The notes beneath the pieces were generated by a model, which did no database searches, had not been told where the DNA came from, and was given only the letters and a program-made list of their open reading frames with translations. Of a stretch of 61,343 nt of DNA, positions 45,135-55,138 are shown one piece after another (positions within the stretch are counted from its first letter, which is position 1; the number at the start of each line of letters is the position of its first letter). Both the position numbers and the translations under genes were made by a program. Source of the DNA: Lactiplantibacillus herbarum (lineage in GTDB: Bacteria; Bacillota; Bacilli; Lactobacillales; Lactobacillaceae); NCBI RefSeq assembly GCF_001039045.1, contig NZ_LFEE01000012.1, positions 20,156 to 81,498 of the forward strand. Reading direction: 5' to 3'.

Positions 45135-46072
45135 AACGGAAGCTAATCGCCGTTATTGGCGTTGTGTTGATGATCAGTGGGATGAGCCTCTTCCTGCACC
45201 AGCGGCAGCGGAAAGAGCGCGTGGTAACGACTAGTGATCGTTTACGAGTGGTTAGTACGAATTCAATCGTAGATGATATGGTCAAAAATGTCGGTGGCAA
45301 GTACGTGCAGCATTACAGTATTGTCAAACGTGGCACCGATCCTCACGAATACGAACCACGGCCAACTGATATTTCGGCCACTGCTGAAGCGGATGTCATC
45401 TTTTACAACGGCTTGAACCTCGAGACTGGGGGTAATGGCTGGTTCAAGAAGCTGATTACGGCATCCAAAAAGGATTTTAATCAGGATGCGTTTGCCGTGA
45501 GTAAGGGAATCAAGGTTCGGTATCTAACCACTAATAAGAATGAACCTGATCCCCACGCGTGGCTAGATCTGGCTAACGGGATTCAGTACGTCAAGAATAT
45601 TAATCAAACCTTGCAGGCTAAAGATCCTAAGCATGCTAAGGATTATCAGCAAAATACGGATCGCTATATCGCTAAGTTAACGAAGCTGCATCAAACAGCC
45701 CAGACCAAGTTTCAGCAGATTCCAGCAGACCGGCGACTGTTGGTCACTTCGGAAGGGGCGTTTAAGTACTTTGCAGCCGCTTATCACCTGCCAACGGCGT
45801 ATATCTGGGAAGTTAACACGGAATCTCAAGGAACGCCTGAGCAGATGCGCCAGACGATTAAAGCGATCGAAGCAACCAAGGTTCGCCATCTCTTCGTTGA
45901 ATCATCGGTATCACCAAAGTCGATGAATAAATTGTCGCAGGAAACGGGTATCCCGATTGCTAGTACGATCTTTACCGACTCGCTGGCGGTGAAAGGGCAA
46001 CCTGGGGACACTTACTATTCGATGATGAAGTGGAATCTAGATAAGATCTACCAAGGCTTAGATGAATCGTAA
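45131..46072 (+). CDS. mtsA: Manganese/metal ABC transporter substrate-binding protein
   Basis: A 313-residue cluster A-I binding protein. Likely metal ligands: His72 (TDPHEYEP), the His in PDPHAWLD, the Glu in IWEVNTESQ and the Asp in IFTDSLAVKG. The His-His-Glu-Asp set is typical of manganese binders; zinc binders usually have a third His. The N-terminus is one hydrophobic helix (4-21) with no lipobox cysteine, so it would be held by an uncleaved anchor instead of a lipid. The ATG overlaps the mtsB stop. Confidence 0.88.
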   Translation: MKRKLIAVIGVVLMISGMSLFLHQRQRKERVVTTSDRLRVVSTNSIVDDMVKNVGGKYVQHYSIVKRGTDPHEYEPRPTDISATAEADVIFYNGLNLETGGNGWFKKLITASKKDFNQDAFAVSKGIKVRYLTTNKNEPDPHAWLDLANGIQYVKNINQTLQAKDPKHAKDYQQNTDRYIAKLTKLHQTAQTKFQQIPADRRLLVTSEGAFKYFAAAYHLPTAYIWEVNTESQGTPEQMRQTIKAIEATKVRHLFVESSVSPKSMNKLSQETGIPIASTIFTDSLAVKGQPGDTYYSMMKWNLDKIYQGLDES

Positions 46073-46117
46073 GGCACGCTGGTTTGAATTAACGTATTAT
46101 AATTAATAAATTAACTC

Positions 46118-46166
46118 AAAAGAACCGCCACAGAATTTTTGGAATTCTGTGGCGGTTCTTTTTTTG
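46118..46166 (+). terminator. Terminator of mtsCBA
   Basis: A 19-bp stem, AAAGAACCGCCACAGAATT with AATTCTGTGGCGGTTCTTT, followed by a run of T. Strong; the A-tract also makes it usable on the minus strand. Confidence 0.94.
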
Positions 46167-46181
46167 TGAGCATGGGTTATT

Positions 46182-46308
46182 TTGATAGTTGAAACGTGCG
46201 TCATAAGGCAACTTGTTCCGCTTACCCCGAGATCAGTGCTTATTCCAAAAAACGGAATAAACACTGATCTCACGGTAATGCTCGCAAGCTAACCGCCTTA
46301 TGCCTCAC
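46182..46308 (+). repeat. Hairpin element of a second repeat family, copy A
   Basis: It begins with TTGATAGTTGAAACGTG, a 17-nt string found again at 57057. From 46196 the sequence folds into one long hairpin: GTGCGTCATAAGGC pairs with GCCTTATGCCTCAC (12 of 14), then CTTG/CAAG, TTACC/GGTAA, GAGATCAGTG/CACTGATCTC and TTATTCC/GGAATAA, with a short loop. It lies 16 bp after the mtsCBA terminator and touches the stop of the convergent gene at 46310. Confidence 0.7.
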
Positions 46309-46309
46309 T

Positions 46310-46621
46310 CTAGTCTTCTTGTTCAAACGACAATTCAGTCATCGACAACTCCAAGTCATCGAGAACGTCATTTTCACTTAGGAACTGTTCCCACGCAGCG
46401 ACGGTTTGTTCCCGGGTGTGGGGGACGATTTTTGAGTGAATATTTTCAATGACGTCAGCCAGCATTTTTTCAGCTTGACGGTTGACCTCAGCCTCGTTGA
46501 ATTGACGAGCGGGTGGACGCTGTTCATTCTGTTGATTTAAGAAGGTGACAGCTTTGTCCATGAAGATTGCAATCACTTGTGAATTATCTGCTAAATAGGC
46601 TTCTAAAGTTTCGTTATCCAA
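46310..46621 (-). CDS. Small conserved-looking protein of unknown function
   Basis: A 103-residue acidic, mostly helical protein (starts MDNETLEAYLADNSQ), with no signal peptide, membrane helix or metal motif. I do not recognise the family. It stands alone between mtsA and the citrate regulator; AGGAGG at good distance before its ATG and normal codon use support a real gene. Confidence 0.7.
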   Translation of the reverse strand: MDNETLEAYLADNSQVIAIFMDKAVTFLNQQNEQRPPARQFNEAEVNRQAEKMLADVIENIHSKIVPHTREQTVAAWEQFLSENDVLDDLELSMTELSFEQED

Positions 46622-46774
46622 GTTAAAATCCTCCTTGATAGAAGTGGTTAATTAAACTATAACACAGTTCAGAGTGCGGGGCGGGGACTGGAGTTTAAGC
46701 CAGACAGTAAAAAAATGAGTGGCATAATTTTTGCTATGAACAGCTACTAACATATTTATGACGGGCACCAGTAA

Positions 46775-47722
46775 TCACGCCTGATTTTCCTGCAAGACTC
46801 GGTTAGCGACAGCTTCATCGGTAATCACATCGGTCAGTAATTGGCCACGCAAGGCACCGAGTAAGGCCTGACTTTTGAACTTATTCTTAACGACGGCGAA
46901 CCGTACTGGGACCTGCATGATCGTTGCTAGTCTGGCACCGAATAGTTTGTCATGCTCAGTGTTCAGCATCCGGCCGTTGAGATCATAGGGACGTCCATAT
47001 AGAAGTCCTGCTACTTGATCCGCCGTTGCGGTGCCTAAAATAGCGGATTGATTCATTTTCCAGACGGGAATCGAATCGAGTGAAGCGAGGGTGCCAATCC
47101 CAGTGAAGAGGGTGTCCATCTGATCAAACTGTGCAAATGCTGGCGCCATGGCAGCTTCCTGAGCAAGTAGCTGATGAGTTTGATCGTTGAATAGGTAGAG
47201 TGGTGCTGGTAGGGTCATGTACTGGGCACCGAATTTAGCAGCCGCTTTTTGAACTAGGGGTGCGGAACCGTGAGCAGCGTTTGTTTTAAGGTTATCACCC
47301 ATAAACTGGGTGAATAATAAGTCGTCGTGTGGCGTAGCCTGAAAGCTGTCGATCACGCTTAAAACGGTGCTGCCCCAAGTAACTCCCACGACACGACTTT
47401 GGAGAATACGCTGTTGAATCGTTTCGGCGGCGAATTCAATGATATGGTGTTCGTCATCACTAGTCGTATCAGTGTCCTTAATGATATAGATGTGGTCAAG
47501 ATGGAAGGCGGCCTTAAACTTAGCCTCTAACACTAAGTTACGTTCAACTGGCGTATTGATATTAATTTTAACCAAGCCATTTGCCAACGCTTCATCCAAA
47601 TACTTTGAAATCAAATACCGGCTGACGTTATATTTGTCTGAAATCTGTGCAATCGTAATTTTAGACAAATAGTAGTCGCGTGCGATATCAATTAATAACC
47701 GGCGATGCTTCATATCATTCAT
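46775..47722 (-). CDS. SorC/DeoR-type transcriptional regulator, probably of citrate genes
   Basis: A 315-residue regulator. The N-terminal helix-turn-helix (about residues 20-45, ISDKYNVSRYLISKYLDEA) is followed by a SorC sugar-binding-like domain that resembles phosphate-sugar isomerases. It is divergent from citC, and related regulators (CitI of Weissella) activate cit operons in response to citrate, so the same role is likely here. AAAGGAG lies 8 nt before the ATG. Autoregulation from the shared 241-bp region is plausible. Confidence 0.8.
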   Translation of the reverse strand: MNDMKHRRLLIDIARDYYLSKITIAQISDKYNVSRYLISKYLDEALANGLVKININTPVERNLVLEAKFKAAFHLDHIYIIKDTDTTSDDEHHIIEFAAETIQQRILQSRVVGVTWGSTVLSVIDSFQATPHDDLLFTQFMGDNLKTNAAHGSAPLVQKAAAKFGAQYMTLPAPLYLFNDQTHQLLAQEAAMAPAFAQFDQMDTLFTGIGTLASLDSIPVWKMNQSAILGTATADQVAGLLYGRPYDLNGRMLNTEHDKLFGARLATIMQVPVRFAVVKNKFKSQALLGALRGQLLTDVITDEAVANRVLQENQA

Positions 47723-47807
47723 AAGTATGACTCCTTTGTGCTACTTCTGATAGGTCTTATTATAGCAGAAAGTCAATTTTAAAAAACATTAAAAAAACAG
47801 TATGAAT

Positions 47808-47836
47808 TTGATAAAGTTAAAAAGCCAGCGTAAACT
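47808..47836 (+). promoter_or_regulatory. Probable citCDEF promoter
   Basis: TTGATA at 47808-47813, 17-bp spacer, TAAACT at 47831-47836. The region around it (47760-47940) is very AT-rich, as are the operators of CitI-type regulators. No single palindrome stands out. Confidence 0.5.
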
Positions 47837-47963
47837 ATAAGTAGTTAGTAAAGAAGACTTTTTGATCATAATTAGGTTTGTTAAAAAGGTTCAATCAGCA
47901 AATATTTAGAAGTTATTAAGTGACTGAAAACTTAATTTCAGCATAAAGCTAGGAGGTGGGCAC

Positions 47964-49019
47964 GTGTCTTCAACCATTGTTGAACTTGATTTACAGCGAC
48001 CGGCTGAACGGGCTGAGTGGCAGCAGTTACTAACCAGACTAGGGATTCATAATTTCAGTCATCGTGAAGTTGATCAGATCGACTTCACACTGGGGTTGTA
48101 TGAAGACGGTGAATTAGTTGGGACGGGTTCGGCTGCCGGTAATATCCTCAAGTACATTGGGGTGTGTAATCAGGCGAGTGAACCGGGTGTTCGATTCAAT
48201 CAAATTGCAAGCGCTTTAATTGACCGGCTGTTTCAACAACGGATCTTTCACATGCTGGTTTTCACGAAGGCACAATACTCGGCCAGTTTTCAACACGTTG
48301 GTTTTAAAGAACTGGCACATTCCGATCAGGCAGCACTACTTGAGAATGGGACTCCCGATATTACTGATTTTATTCAGCAAATCCCGAGGACTACTCAGCA
48401 AGCTGAACAACGGGTGGCGGCCATCGTGATGAACGCTAACCCGTTTACGAATGGACACCGGTACTTAGTTGAGCAAGCCGCACATGCCAATGACGTGGTG
48501 TACGTTCTGGTCGTACAGACGGATGCGTCACTCTTCACGACTGTGGAGCGTGTGCAACTGGTCAAAGCGGGGACGGCAGACCTGAACAACGTTATCGTAA
48601 TTAGCGGTGGCGACTACGCGGTCAGTTACGCGACGTTCCCGGCCTACTTCCTAGATTCACCTGCCAGCGCGATTGAAGCACAGACGACGCTGGATGCGCG
48701 CATCTTCAAGAATCACTTAGCGCCAGCCCTAAATATCACGACGCGCTATTTGGGTAGTGAGCCAACGTCACGAACGACGGCCATTTATAATGACGTGTTA
48801 CAGCGAGAATTAGCGCCAACTATTGCGGTTAAAATCATTGAACGTAAGCAGGTGGCGGCTAAACCAATTTCGGCTCGTGACGTACGGCAACTGATCAAGA
48901 CGGGGAATCTAACAACGCTTGATCAGTTAGTACCACTACCGACCGCACAATTAATCAAACAACGATTACCACAACTACAAGCACGGATTCAGAAAGGAAT
49001 GAAGATCAATGGAAATTAA
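47964..49019 (+). CDS. citC: [Citrate (pro-3S)-lyase] ligase
   Basis: A 351-residue enzyme that acetylates the prosthetic group of the citrate lyase carrier protein, switching the lyase on. The N-terminal part (1-130) has a GNAT-like fold. The C-terminal part is a nucleotidyltransferase with NPFTNGHRYLVEQAA (T/HxGH motif) near residue 155. GTG start after AGGAGGT. It overlaps citD by 11 bp. Confidence 0.95.
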   Translation: MSSTIVELDLQRPAERAEWQQLLTRLGIHNFSHREVDQIDFTLGLYEDGELVGTGSAAGNILKYIGVCNQASEPGVRFNQIASALIDRLFQQRIFHMLVFTKAQYSASFQHVGFKELAHSDQAALLENGTPDITDFIQQIPRTTQQAEQRVAAIVMNANPFTNGHRYLVEQAAHANDVVYVLVVQTDASLFTTVERVQLVKAGTADLNNVIVISGGDYAVSYATFPAYFLDSPASAIEAQTTLDARIFKNHLAPALNITTRYLGSEPTSRTTAIYNDVLQRELAPTIAVKIIERKQVAAKPISARDVRQLIKTGNLTTLDQLVPLPTAQLIKQRLPQLQARIQKGMKINGN

Positions 49020-49299
49020 GACAACTGCAATTGCGGGGACGTTAGAATCTTCCGATATTCAAATTATGCTAATGGCTGGTCAGGACGGGATTCAGATTGA
49101 CCTAGAATCTGACGTGATCAAGCAATTTGGCAATCAGATCAAACAGGTCATCACGACCACGCTACAACAACTAAATATCGATAACGTGAAGGTACGTGCT
49201 GTTGATAAGGGGGCTTTGGACTGTGTGATCAAGGCACGGACCATTGCGGCCGCACAACGGGCACTCGCACAAACGACCCCTGCATGGGAGGTATTATAA
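49009..49299 (+). CDS. citD: Citrate lyase acyl carrier protein, gamma subunit
   Basis: A 96-residue carrier. The family attachment serine is Ser14 in GTLESSDI, which carries the phosphoribosyl-dephospho-CoA group. Starts within citC; AAAGGAATG is the binding site. Its stop overlaps the citE start. Confidence 0.95.
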   Translation: MEIKTTAIAGTLESSDIQIMLMAGQDGIQIDLESDVIKQFGNQIKQVITTTLQQLNIDNVKVRAVDKGALDCVIKARTIAAAQRALAQTTPAWEVL

Positions 49300-50213
49300 T
49301 GGCTGAAAATGAAGCACGTTTACGGCGAACAATGATGTTTGTACCGGGTAATAATCCGGCGATGGTGAAGGATGCGGGTATCTATGGCGCTGACTCGATT
49401 ATGTTTGACCTCGAAGACGCGGTCTCAATGGCAGAAAAAGATGCTGCCCGAATTCTAGTCTACGAGGCCCTTCAGACGCAGGATTATGGTCAGGCGGAAT
49501 TAGTGGTTCGGGTCAACGGTTTGGATACGGAATACTATCACGATGACGTTAAGGCGATGGTCAAAGCCGGTATCGACGTGATTCGGTTGCCCAAGGTTGA
49601 ATCGGCAGACATGATCCAAACGTTGGAAGAAGACGTTGCCGCTGCGGAAACTGAATTCGGGATTCCAGTAGGGACAACGCACGTAATGGCCGCCATCGAA
49701 AGTGCTAAGGGTGTCTTAAACGCGCCTGCCATTGCGGCCGCTTCTGATCGGATGATTGGGGTCGCGCTCTCAGCGGAAGACTACACTACGGATATGAAAA
49801 CTCACCGTTACCCAGATGGTGCGGAACTTGAATTTGCACGTAATATGGTCCTCCACGCGGCTCGAGCAGCCGGGGTAGCAGCTTTTGATACGGTCTTCAC
49901 CAACATGGCCGATCCAGACGGCTTTTACCGGGAAACGCGTCACATTCATCAACTCGGCTTTGATGGTAAATCATTGGTTAACCCTCGGCAGATTGCAATG
50001 GTCAATTCAGTTTACGAGCCAACCAAGGATGAAGTCGTCAAGGCGCAAAAAGTGATTGCGGCGATTGAAGAAGCCCGTATCAAGGGTTCCGGTGTTATTT
50101 CGATGAATGGTCAAATGGTTGATCGCCCAGTTGTACTACGGGCACAGCGGGTGATGCAGTTAGCGGAAGTGTCGAACTTACTCGATGAGGAGGGCAACTA
50201 CCTTGAAAAATAA
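49299..50213 (+). CDS. citE: Citrate lyase beta subunit
   Basis: A 304-residue citryl-ACP lyase that releases oxaloacetate. HpcH/HpaI-type TIM barrel with [15 protein letters not shown] at the N-terminus and [13 protein letters not shown] carrying metal ligands. ATG 49299 follows GGGAGG and overlaps the citD stop (TAATG). The longer reading from 49284 runs into citD. Overlaps citF by 11 bp. Confidence 0.96.
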   Translation: MAENEARLRRTMMFVPGNNPAMVKDAGIYGADSIMFDLEDAVSMAEKDAARILVYEALQTQDYGQAELVVRVNGLDTEYYHDDVKAMVKAGIDVIRLPKVESADMIQTLEEDVAAAETEFGIPVGTTHVMAAIESAKGVLNAPAIAAASDRMIGVALSAEDYTTDMKTHRYPDGAELEFARNMVLHAARAAGVAAFDTVFTNMADPDGFYRETRHIHQLGFDGKSLVNPRQIAMVNSVYEPTKDEVVKAQKVIAAIEEARIKGSGVISMNGQMVDRPVVLRAQRVMQLAEVSNLLDEEGNYLEK

Positions 50214-51741
50214 TGTCAAACGCGAGCTACCAGCTGAATTGATGGCAGCACTTAATTATAAGGGTTTTGAATCTACTGATATTGGTCACCCAGATATTCA
50301 ACGGGTGGCGCCTAAAGTACACGTTACGACCGGAGAAGATAAAGTTGTCGACTCAATCGTAGATGTGGTTAAGGCGACGGTCAAAGACGGGATGACCATC
50401 TCGTTTCATCACCATTTTCGCAATGGTGACTTCGTCTTCAATCAAGTTATGCGAGCAATTATTGATGAAGGAATTCAGGATTTAACGTTAGCACCTTCCT
50501 CACTTACGGGCATTATGAATGACATGGTGGTCGAGGCTATCAAGGCCGGGACGGTGACCAACATTACGAGTTCCGGGATGCGTGGTTCACTAGGTGACTT
50601 CGTTTCACACGGTGGTTTGAAGAATCCAGTGATCTTCCGTTCACACGGCAACCGGGCGCGGGCCATTGAACACGGTGATATTAAAATCGACGTCGCCTTT
50701 CTGGGTGTTCCTAACGCTGACAAATTAGGCAATGCTAACGGGATGGCGGGTAAAGCCGTCTTTGGTTCATTGGGCTATGCATTGATGGATGCCCAGTATG
50801 CGGATCAGGTCGTATTACTGACGGACAACTTGGCAACTTATCCTAATACACCGGCTTCAATCAAACAGACGCAGGTCGATTACGTCGTTAAGATTGATCA
50901 GGTCGGTGATCCGGATAAGATCGGTTCCGGTGCCACACGTTTTACAAAGGACCCCAAGGAGTTAAAGATTGCTCAGACCGTTAATGATGTGATCGTTAAT
51001 TCGCCATATTTCAAGAATGGTTTTTCATTTCAAACTGGTTCCGGTGGCGCGGCTTTAGCTGTTACGCGTTATTTACGTCAAGCCATGCTCGACAATCAGA
51101 TCAAAGCGTCCTTTGCGCTGGGGGGAATTACTAAACCAACGACTGACCTATTAGCTGAAGGGCTTGTGGATAAGATTATGGACGTCCAAGATTTCGACCG
51201 TGGTGCAGCCGAATCCATGCAGAGTAATCCTAATCAGCAGGAAATTGACGCGTCGTGGTATGCCGATCCTGACAACAAGGGTGCAATGGTCGATCAGTTG
51301 GATGTTGCCATTCTTAGCGCCTTGGAGATCGATACGGACTATAACGTTAACGTGATGTCTGGCTCTGACGGTGTGATTCGTGGGGCCATCGGTGGACACC
51401 AGGACGCCGCAACGGCCAAATTAACTATTATTTCTGCACCACTAGTTCGTGGTCGTTTGGCAACAATTGTCCCTGCTGTAACGACGGTTGTGACGCCAGG
51501 TGACTCAATCGATGTGGTCGTTACCGAATACGGGATTGCCATTAATCCACAACGTCAGGACTTAATTGAAGCTTTGAGTCATGTTCCCGGTGTTCCAGTC
51601 TACACGATCGACCAATTACAACAATTAGCGGAGAAAAAGGTGGGTACGCCTAAACCGCTTGAATTTACGGATCGGACGGTTGCGATGATTGAATACCGTG
51701 ACGGCACGATTATTGATACTATTAAAGAAGTTAAAGATTAA
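50203..51741 (+). CDS. citF: Citrate lyase alpha subunit
   Basis: A 512-residue citrate:acetyl-ACP transferase. TTG 50203 ([14 protein letters not shown]) follows GAGGAGGG inside citE and gives the usual length. Conserved [13 protein letters not shown] and [19 protein letters not shown] are present. Last gene of the cluster: citX and citG, needed to make and attach the prosthetic group, do not follow, and no citrate permease is adjacent. Confidence 0.96.
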   Translation: MKNNVKRELPAELMAALNYKGFESTDIGHPDIQRVAPKVHVTTGEDKVVDSIVDVVKATVKDGMTISFHHHFRNGDFVFNQVMRAIIDEGIQDLTLAPSSLTGIMNDMVVEAIKAGTVTNITSSGMRGSLGDFVSHGGLKNPVIFRSHGNRARAIEHGDIKIDVAFLGVPNADKLGNANGMAGKAVFGSLGYALMDAQYADQVVLLTDNLATYPNTPASIKQTQVDYVVKIDQVGDPDKIGSGATRFTKDPKELKIAQTVNDVIVNSPYFKNGFSFQTGSGGAALAVTRYLRQAMLDNQIKASFALGGITKPTTDLLAEGLVDKIMDVQDFDRGAAESMQSNPNQQEIDASWYADPDNKGAMVDQLDVAILSALEIDTDYNVNVMSGSDGVIRGAIGGHQDAATAKLTIISAPLVRGRLATIVPAVTTVVTPGDSIDVVVTEYGIAINPQRQDLIEALSHVPGVPVYTIDQLQQLAEKKVGTPKPLEFTDRTVAMIEYRDGTIIDTIKEVKD

Positions 51742-51765
51742 CTAGCATGTGCAAATTTAATTTGG

Positions 51766-51804
51766 AAGAACCGAGTGCTGATGGTGGCATTCGGTTCTTT
51801 TTTG
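51766..51804 (+). terminator. Terminator of citCDEF
   Basis: AAGAACCGAGTGC pairs with GCATTCGGTTCTT, then TTTTT. Located 24 nt after citF. Confidence 0.92.
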
Positions 51805-51846
51805 ATTGTTTAATAAAGGTTGAAAACTAAAGCTAGTCTTAACTTT

Positions 51847-52030
51847 CGCCTCCGGTGGTCAGTACTAGCTTAGCTGTGGGACCGGGGAAAGCCTGAGAAG
51901 CGGTCTTTCCCCTCGTCTTGATCCTTGACAAAAACCGCCAATGATCAAGTACGTCCGTGGTGTAATTCCGGAAAATCACCGGAATAACGCCACCTTCACA
52001 GCACCGCTAGTACTGACTACCTCCGGCTAG
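51847..52030 (+). repeat. Structured intergenic repeat, copy 4 (four-helix variant)
   Basis: Shares the family ends (CGCCTCCGG at the start, CCTCCGGCTAG at the end) and a strong terminal helix (GGTCAGTACTAGC with GCTAGTACTGACTACC, one G-T pair), continued by GCTGTG/CACAGC. The interior differs: three hairpins, GGGGAAAG/CTTTCCCC, CTTGATC/GATCAAG and ATTCCGG/CCGGAAT (the last extended by GTGGTG/CGCCAC). It starts 43 bp after the citF terminator and ends 260 bp before fum. Confidence 0.75.
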
Positions 52031-52290
52031 ACTGATGTTTTATGGAGCATAGTTTCTAACTTAAGAGGGGAACCAAATACTAAGAGATCAGTGACCAATG
52101 AGTTGAGCTAGTTTAGAAATTTTGACCTTTAACTGCTTACCGAAAATTGTCATACTTAATGGTGTTAGTTATGAAAGAACGTGAGTTGACTATCGACTGG
52201 TGGGGCGTTTAAACTAGGAATATGAATTGAATGTTCCAGTCTTAGGTAGCGATCATATGACGGATAACACTAATCTTGGAGGTTTTTAAC
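52031..52290. other. Intergenic region before fum, no clear promoter
   Basis: About 260 bp without a gene. Several AT-rich hexamers could act as a -10 box, but no pair with a good -35 stands out. GGAGG precedes the fum start. Confidence 0.4.
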
Positions 52291-53673
52291 ATGGCGGAAT
52301 ATCGAGTAGAATCAGATACTTTAGGCGACGTTAAGATTCCAGCTGATGCGCTTTGGGGCGCCCAAACTGAACGAAGTCGGCATAACTTTTCAACCGGGGA
52401 AAAAATGCCTTTAGCGATGATCCGTGCATTATTACAGATTAAGAAGGCGGCCGCGGTTGCTAACGGGCACGTTAAGGCTATTTCGGTGGCTAAAGCTGAG
52501 TTGATTGTTGCGGCTGTGGATAAGTTGTTAACATTGAGTGATGAAGACTTGCGTAAAGATTTCCCGTTGGTGGTTTATCAAACAGGGTCGGGAACGCAAA
52601 CGAATATGAACGTTAATGAAGTGGTTGCGCACATGGCGGGCAAGCTGAATCCAGCGCTTGAGATTTTGCCCAACGACGATGTGAACCACGGTCAAAGTTC
52701 TAATGATATTTTCCCAACGGCTATGAACATCACAGCGGCCGTGGCGGTGACACAATTAATGACTGCCGCCCAACACTTATTAGATGAATTGAAATTAAAA
52801 CAGAAGAAGTATTGGCGAGTGGTTAAAATCGGTCGGACGCATTTACAAGATGCAACCCCGTTGACATTTGGACAAGAAGTCAGTGGCTGGGCCAGCATGA
52901 TCGAACACGATCTCGGTTACTTAGCACAGTTGAAGCCAACTTTAGGTGAATTAGCCATGGGCGGTACGGCTGTCGGTACTGGTTTGAATGCCGCTCCTAA
53001 CTTTGCTGCTAGTATTGCTGAGTCGATGAGTACGTGTTACGGGATTGATTTTACCGCTGATTCCAACAAGTTCTACGGTTTAGCTGCCCATTCAGGGTTA
53101 AACGTGGTGCACGGTGCTATCAAGACGTTAGCGGCTGACTGCATGAAAATCGCTAACGATGTCCGCCTGTTAGCTAGTGGTCCGCGGGCCGGATACGGTG
53201 AACTGAATATTCCAGCGAACGAACCGGGTTCTTCAATTATGCCGGGGAAAGTTAACCCGACCCAGGCTGAAGCAATTACGATGGCAGCGGTTCGAGTTAT
53301 GGGCAATGATGTCGTAATCGATCTTGCAGCTAGCCAAGGTAATTTTGAAATGAACGTCTACAAGCCAGTTATTATCAGTGCGTTCTTAGAGTCAACAGAC
53401 TTATTAACGGGAACGCTCATGGGCTTTACGGATCGAATGATTGCGGGTTTAACTGTCAATGAAGAACGGATGTCAGAATTGGTCGATCGGTCATTAATGA
53501 CGGTTACGGCGTTATCGCCACACATTGGTTATCACGACAGCGCGATGATTGCACAGAATGCTGAAAAAACGGGGACGACTTTACGTGAAGCCGCTATTCA
53601 ATCTGGCAAGGTCACGGCTGAACAGTTTGATGAATGGATGGTACCGCTTGATATGACCAATATCGATGATTAG
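52291..53673 (+). CDS. fumC: Class II fumarase
   Basis: A 460-residue iron-independent enzyme interconverting malate and fumarate. Signature GSSIMPGKVNPTQAE near residue 315, THLQDATPLTFGQE near 187. ATG 52291 follows GGAGGT at 9 nt; the reading can be extended to TTG 52276 but that is inside the site. With the flavoprotein downstream it forms a malate to succinate branch. The gap between them is 56 nt. Confidence 0.95.
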   Translation: MAEYRVESDTLGDVKIPADALWGAQTERSRHNFSTGEKMPLAMIRALLQIKKAAAVANGHVKAISVAKAELIVAAVDKLLTLSDEDLRKDFPLVVYQTGSGTQTNMNVNEVVAHMAGKLNPALEILPNDDVNHGQSSNDIFPTAMNITAAVAVTQLMTAAQHLLDELKLKQKKYWRVVKIGRTHLQDATPLTFGQEVSGWASMIEHDLGYLAQLKPTLGELAMGGTAVGTGLNAAPNFAASIAESMSTCYGIDFTADSNKFYGLAAHSGLNVVHGAIKTLAADCMKIANDVRLLASGPRAGYGELNIPANEPGSSIMPGKVNPTQAEAITMAAVRVMGNDVVIDLAASQGNFEMNVYKPVIISAFLESTDLLTGTLMGFTDRMIAGLTVNEERMSELVDRSLMTVTALSPHIGYHDSAMIAQNAEKTGTTLREAAIQSGKVTAEQFDEWMVPLDMTNIDD

Positions 53674-53729
53674 TGTATTTCAGATAAGCGTGGTTCAATG
53701 AAGTAAACAATGGAAAGAGGAGTAACTCG

Positions 53730-55121
53730 ATGGCAGAAAAATTTCAGTTTATACCGACTGAGCTCGGTCAATTACGGAGTCAATATGATGTTGTTATTAT
53801 TGGATCTGGTGGCGCTGGCTTAACAGCTGCGGTGCAGGCTCACGAACTTGGATTATCACCAGTCATTCTTGAAAAAATGGACAAGATTGGTGGTAACACG
53901 AACCGGGCTTCATCCGGGATGAACGCGGCTGAAACCACCGTGCAGCTAAAACATCACATTGTCGATAGTTACGGGGACTTTTACGATGAAACTTTAAAGG
54001 GTGGCGGCGGTTTGAATAACCAAGAACTCCTGAAATTTTTCACGGAACACAGTGCCTTAGCGATTGATTGGCTAGCAGAACATCATATTCAATTAGACGA
54101 CCTGACGATTACCGGGGGTATGTCCGTGATGAGGACCCATCGTCCTAGTTCAATGGCGCCAATTGGTGGCTTCTTAGTAACTGAACTGCTGAAACAGGTG
54201 GCCGCTGCTGAAATACCATTGTTTACGGGTGTTAAAGTTGATGAGTTAGTGATGACTGATAACCAAATCACGAGTGTTAAAGCAACAACGGCGAATGGTA
54301 AGGTGACAATCAAGGCCGGAGCAGTTTTACTGGCCACCGGTGGTTTTGGGGCCAATCCAGCGCTGTTGAGCAAGTATCGCGATGATCTTGCGGGTTATCA
54401 AACAACCAATCAACCGGGCGCTACTGGTGACGGGATTCTGTTAGCTGAAGCTATTGGTGCTAAAGCTGTCGATATGGATCAAGTTCAGGTTCATCCGACC
54501 GTCCAGCAGGATACGGATCACACTTATTTGATTGGTGAAGCTGTCCGGGGCGAGGGGGCCATTCTGGTTGATCAAAATGGTCAGCGGTTCGTCAATGAAT
54601 TGGATACGCGTAAAAATGTGACGGCAGCGATTGATCAATTAGGTGGAACAGGTGCTTACCTGATCTTTGATCGCGGGATTCGTGATCGGGTCAAGGCTGT
54701 GGAATTCTACGACTACATTGGGCTCGTTAAGACGGGGAACAGTGTGGCTGAACTGGCCGAATTAACGGGGTTAGATGCTGCTAACTTAACTGCGACCGTG
54801 GCAACTTGGAATCAGGCCGTTGCACAACAGCAGGATGATCAATTTGAACGGACGACTGGGATGGATCGAGCCGTCACAACCGGTCCATTCTACTCGATTC
54901 ACATTGCGCCAGCCGTTCATTATACGATGGGTGGGGTTGCCATTAATACGGCAACCCAAGTGCTGAATCAGCAAGAACAACCAATCAACGGTTTATTTGC
55001 GGCCGGCGAAGTGGTCGGTGGCCTCCATGGTAATAATCGTATCGGTGGTAACTCGATTGCTGAGACGATTATCTTTGGTCGTCAGGCGGGCCAACAGATG
55101 TTTAAGTACTTGCAAGTATAA
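53730..55121 (+). CDS. Fumarate reductase flavoprotein subunit, soluble type
   Basis: A 463-residue FAD enzyme of the succinate dehydrogenase/fumarate reductase flavoprotein family. FAD motif VVIIGSGGAGLTAAVQ near residue 21. Active-site region HYTMGGVAINTATQVL near 390. C-terminal GNNRIGGNSIAETIIFGR. No signal peptide, no FMN_bind domain and no partner iron-sulfur subunit, so it is probably cytosolic; its electron donor cannot be read from sequence. It would use fumarate from FumC as an electron sink and release succinate. AGAGGAG precedes the ATG. Confidence 0.88.
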   Translation: MAEKFQFIPTELGQLRSQYDVVIIGSGGAGLTAAVQAHELGLSPVILEKMDKIGGNTNRASSGMNAAETTVQLKHHIVDSYGDFYDETLKGGGGLNNQELLKFFTEHSALAIDWLAEHHIQLDDLTITGGMSVMRTHRPSSMAPIGGFLVTELLKQVAAAEIPLFTGVKVDELVMTDNQITSVKATTANGKVTIKAGAVLLATGGFGANPALLSKYRDDLAGYQTTNQPGATGDGILLAEAIGAKAVDMDQVQVHPTVQQDTDHTYLIGEAVRGEGAILVDQNGQRFVNELDTRKNVTAAIDQLGGTGAYLIFDRGIRDRVKAVEFYDYIGLVKTGNSVAELAELTGLDAANLTATVATWNQAVAQQQDDQFERTTGMDRAVTTGPFYSIHIAPAVHYTMGGVAINTATQVLNQQEQPINGLFAAGEVVGGLHGNNRIGGNSIAETIIFGRQAGQQMFKYLQV

Positions 55122-55138
55122 AATATTATTCAAAATAA

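Noticed and set aside
45046-45234. Extra small gene between mtsB and mtsA
   Set aside because: It lies in another frame across the overlapping mtsB-mtsA junction and has no family features.
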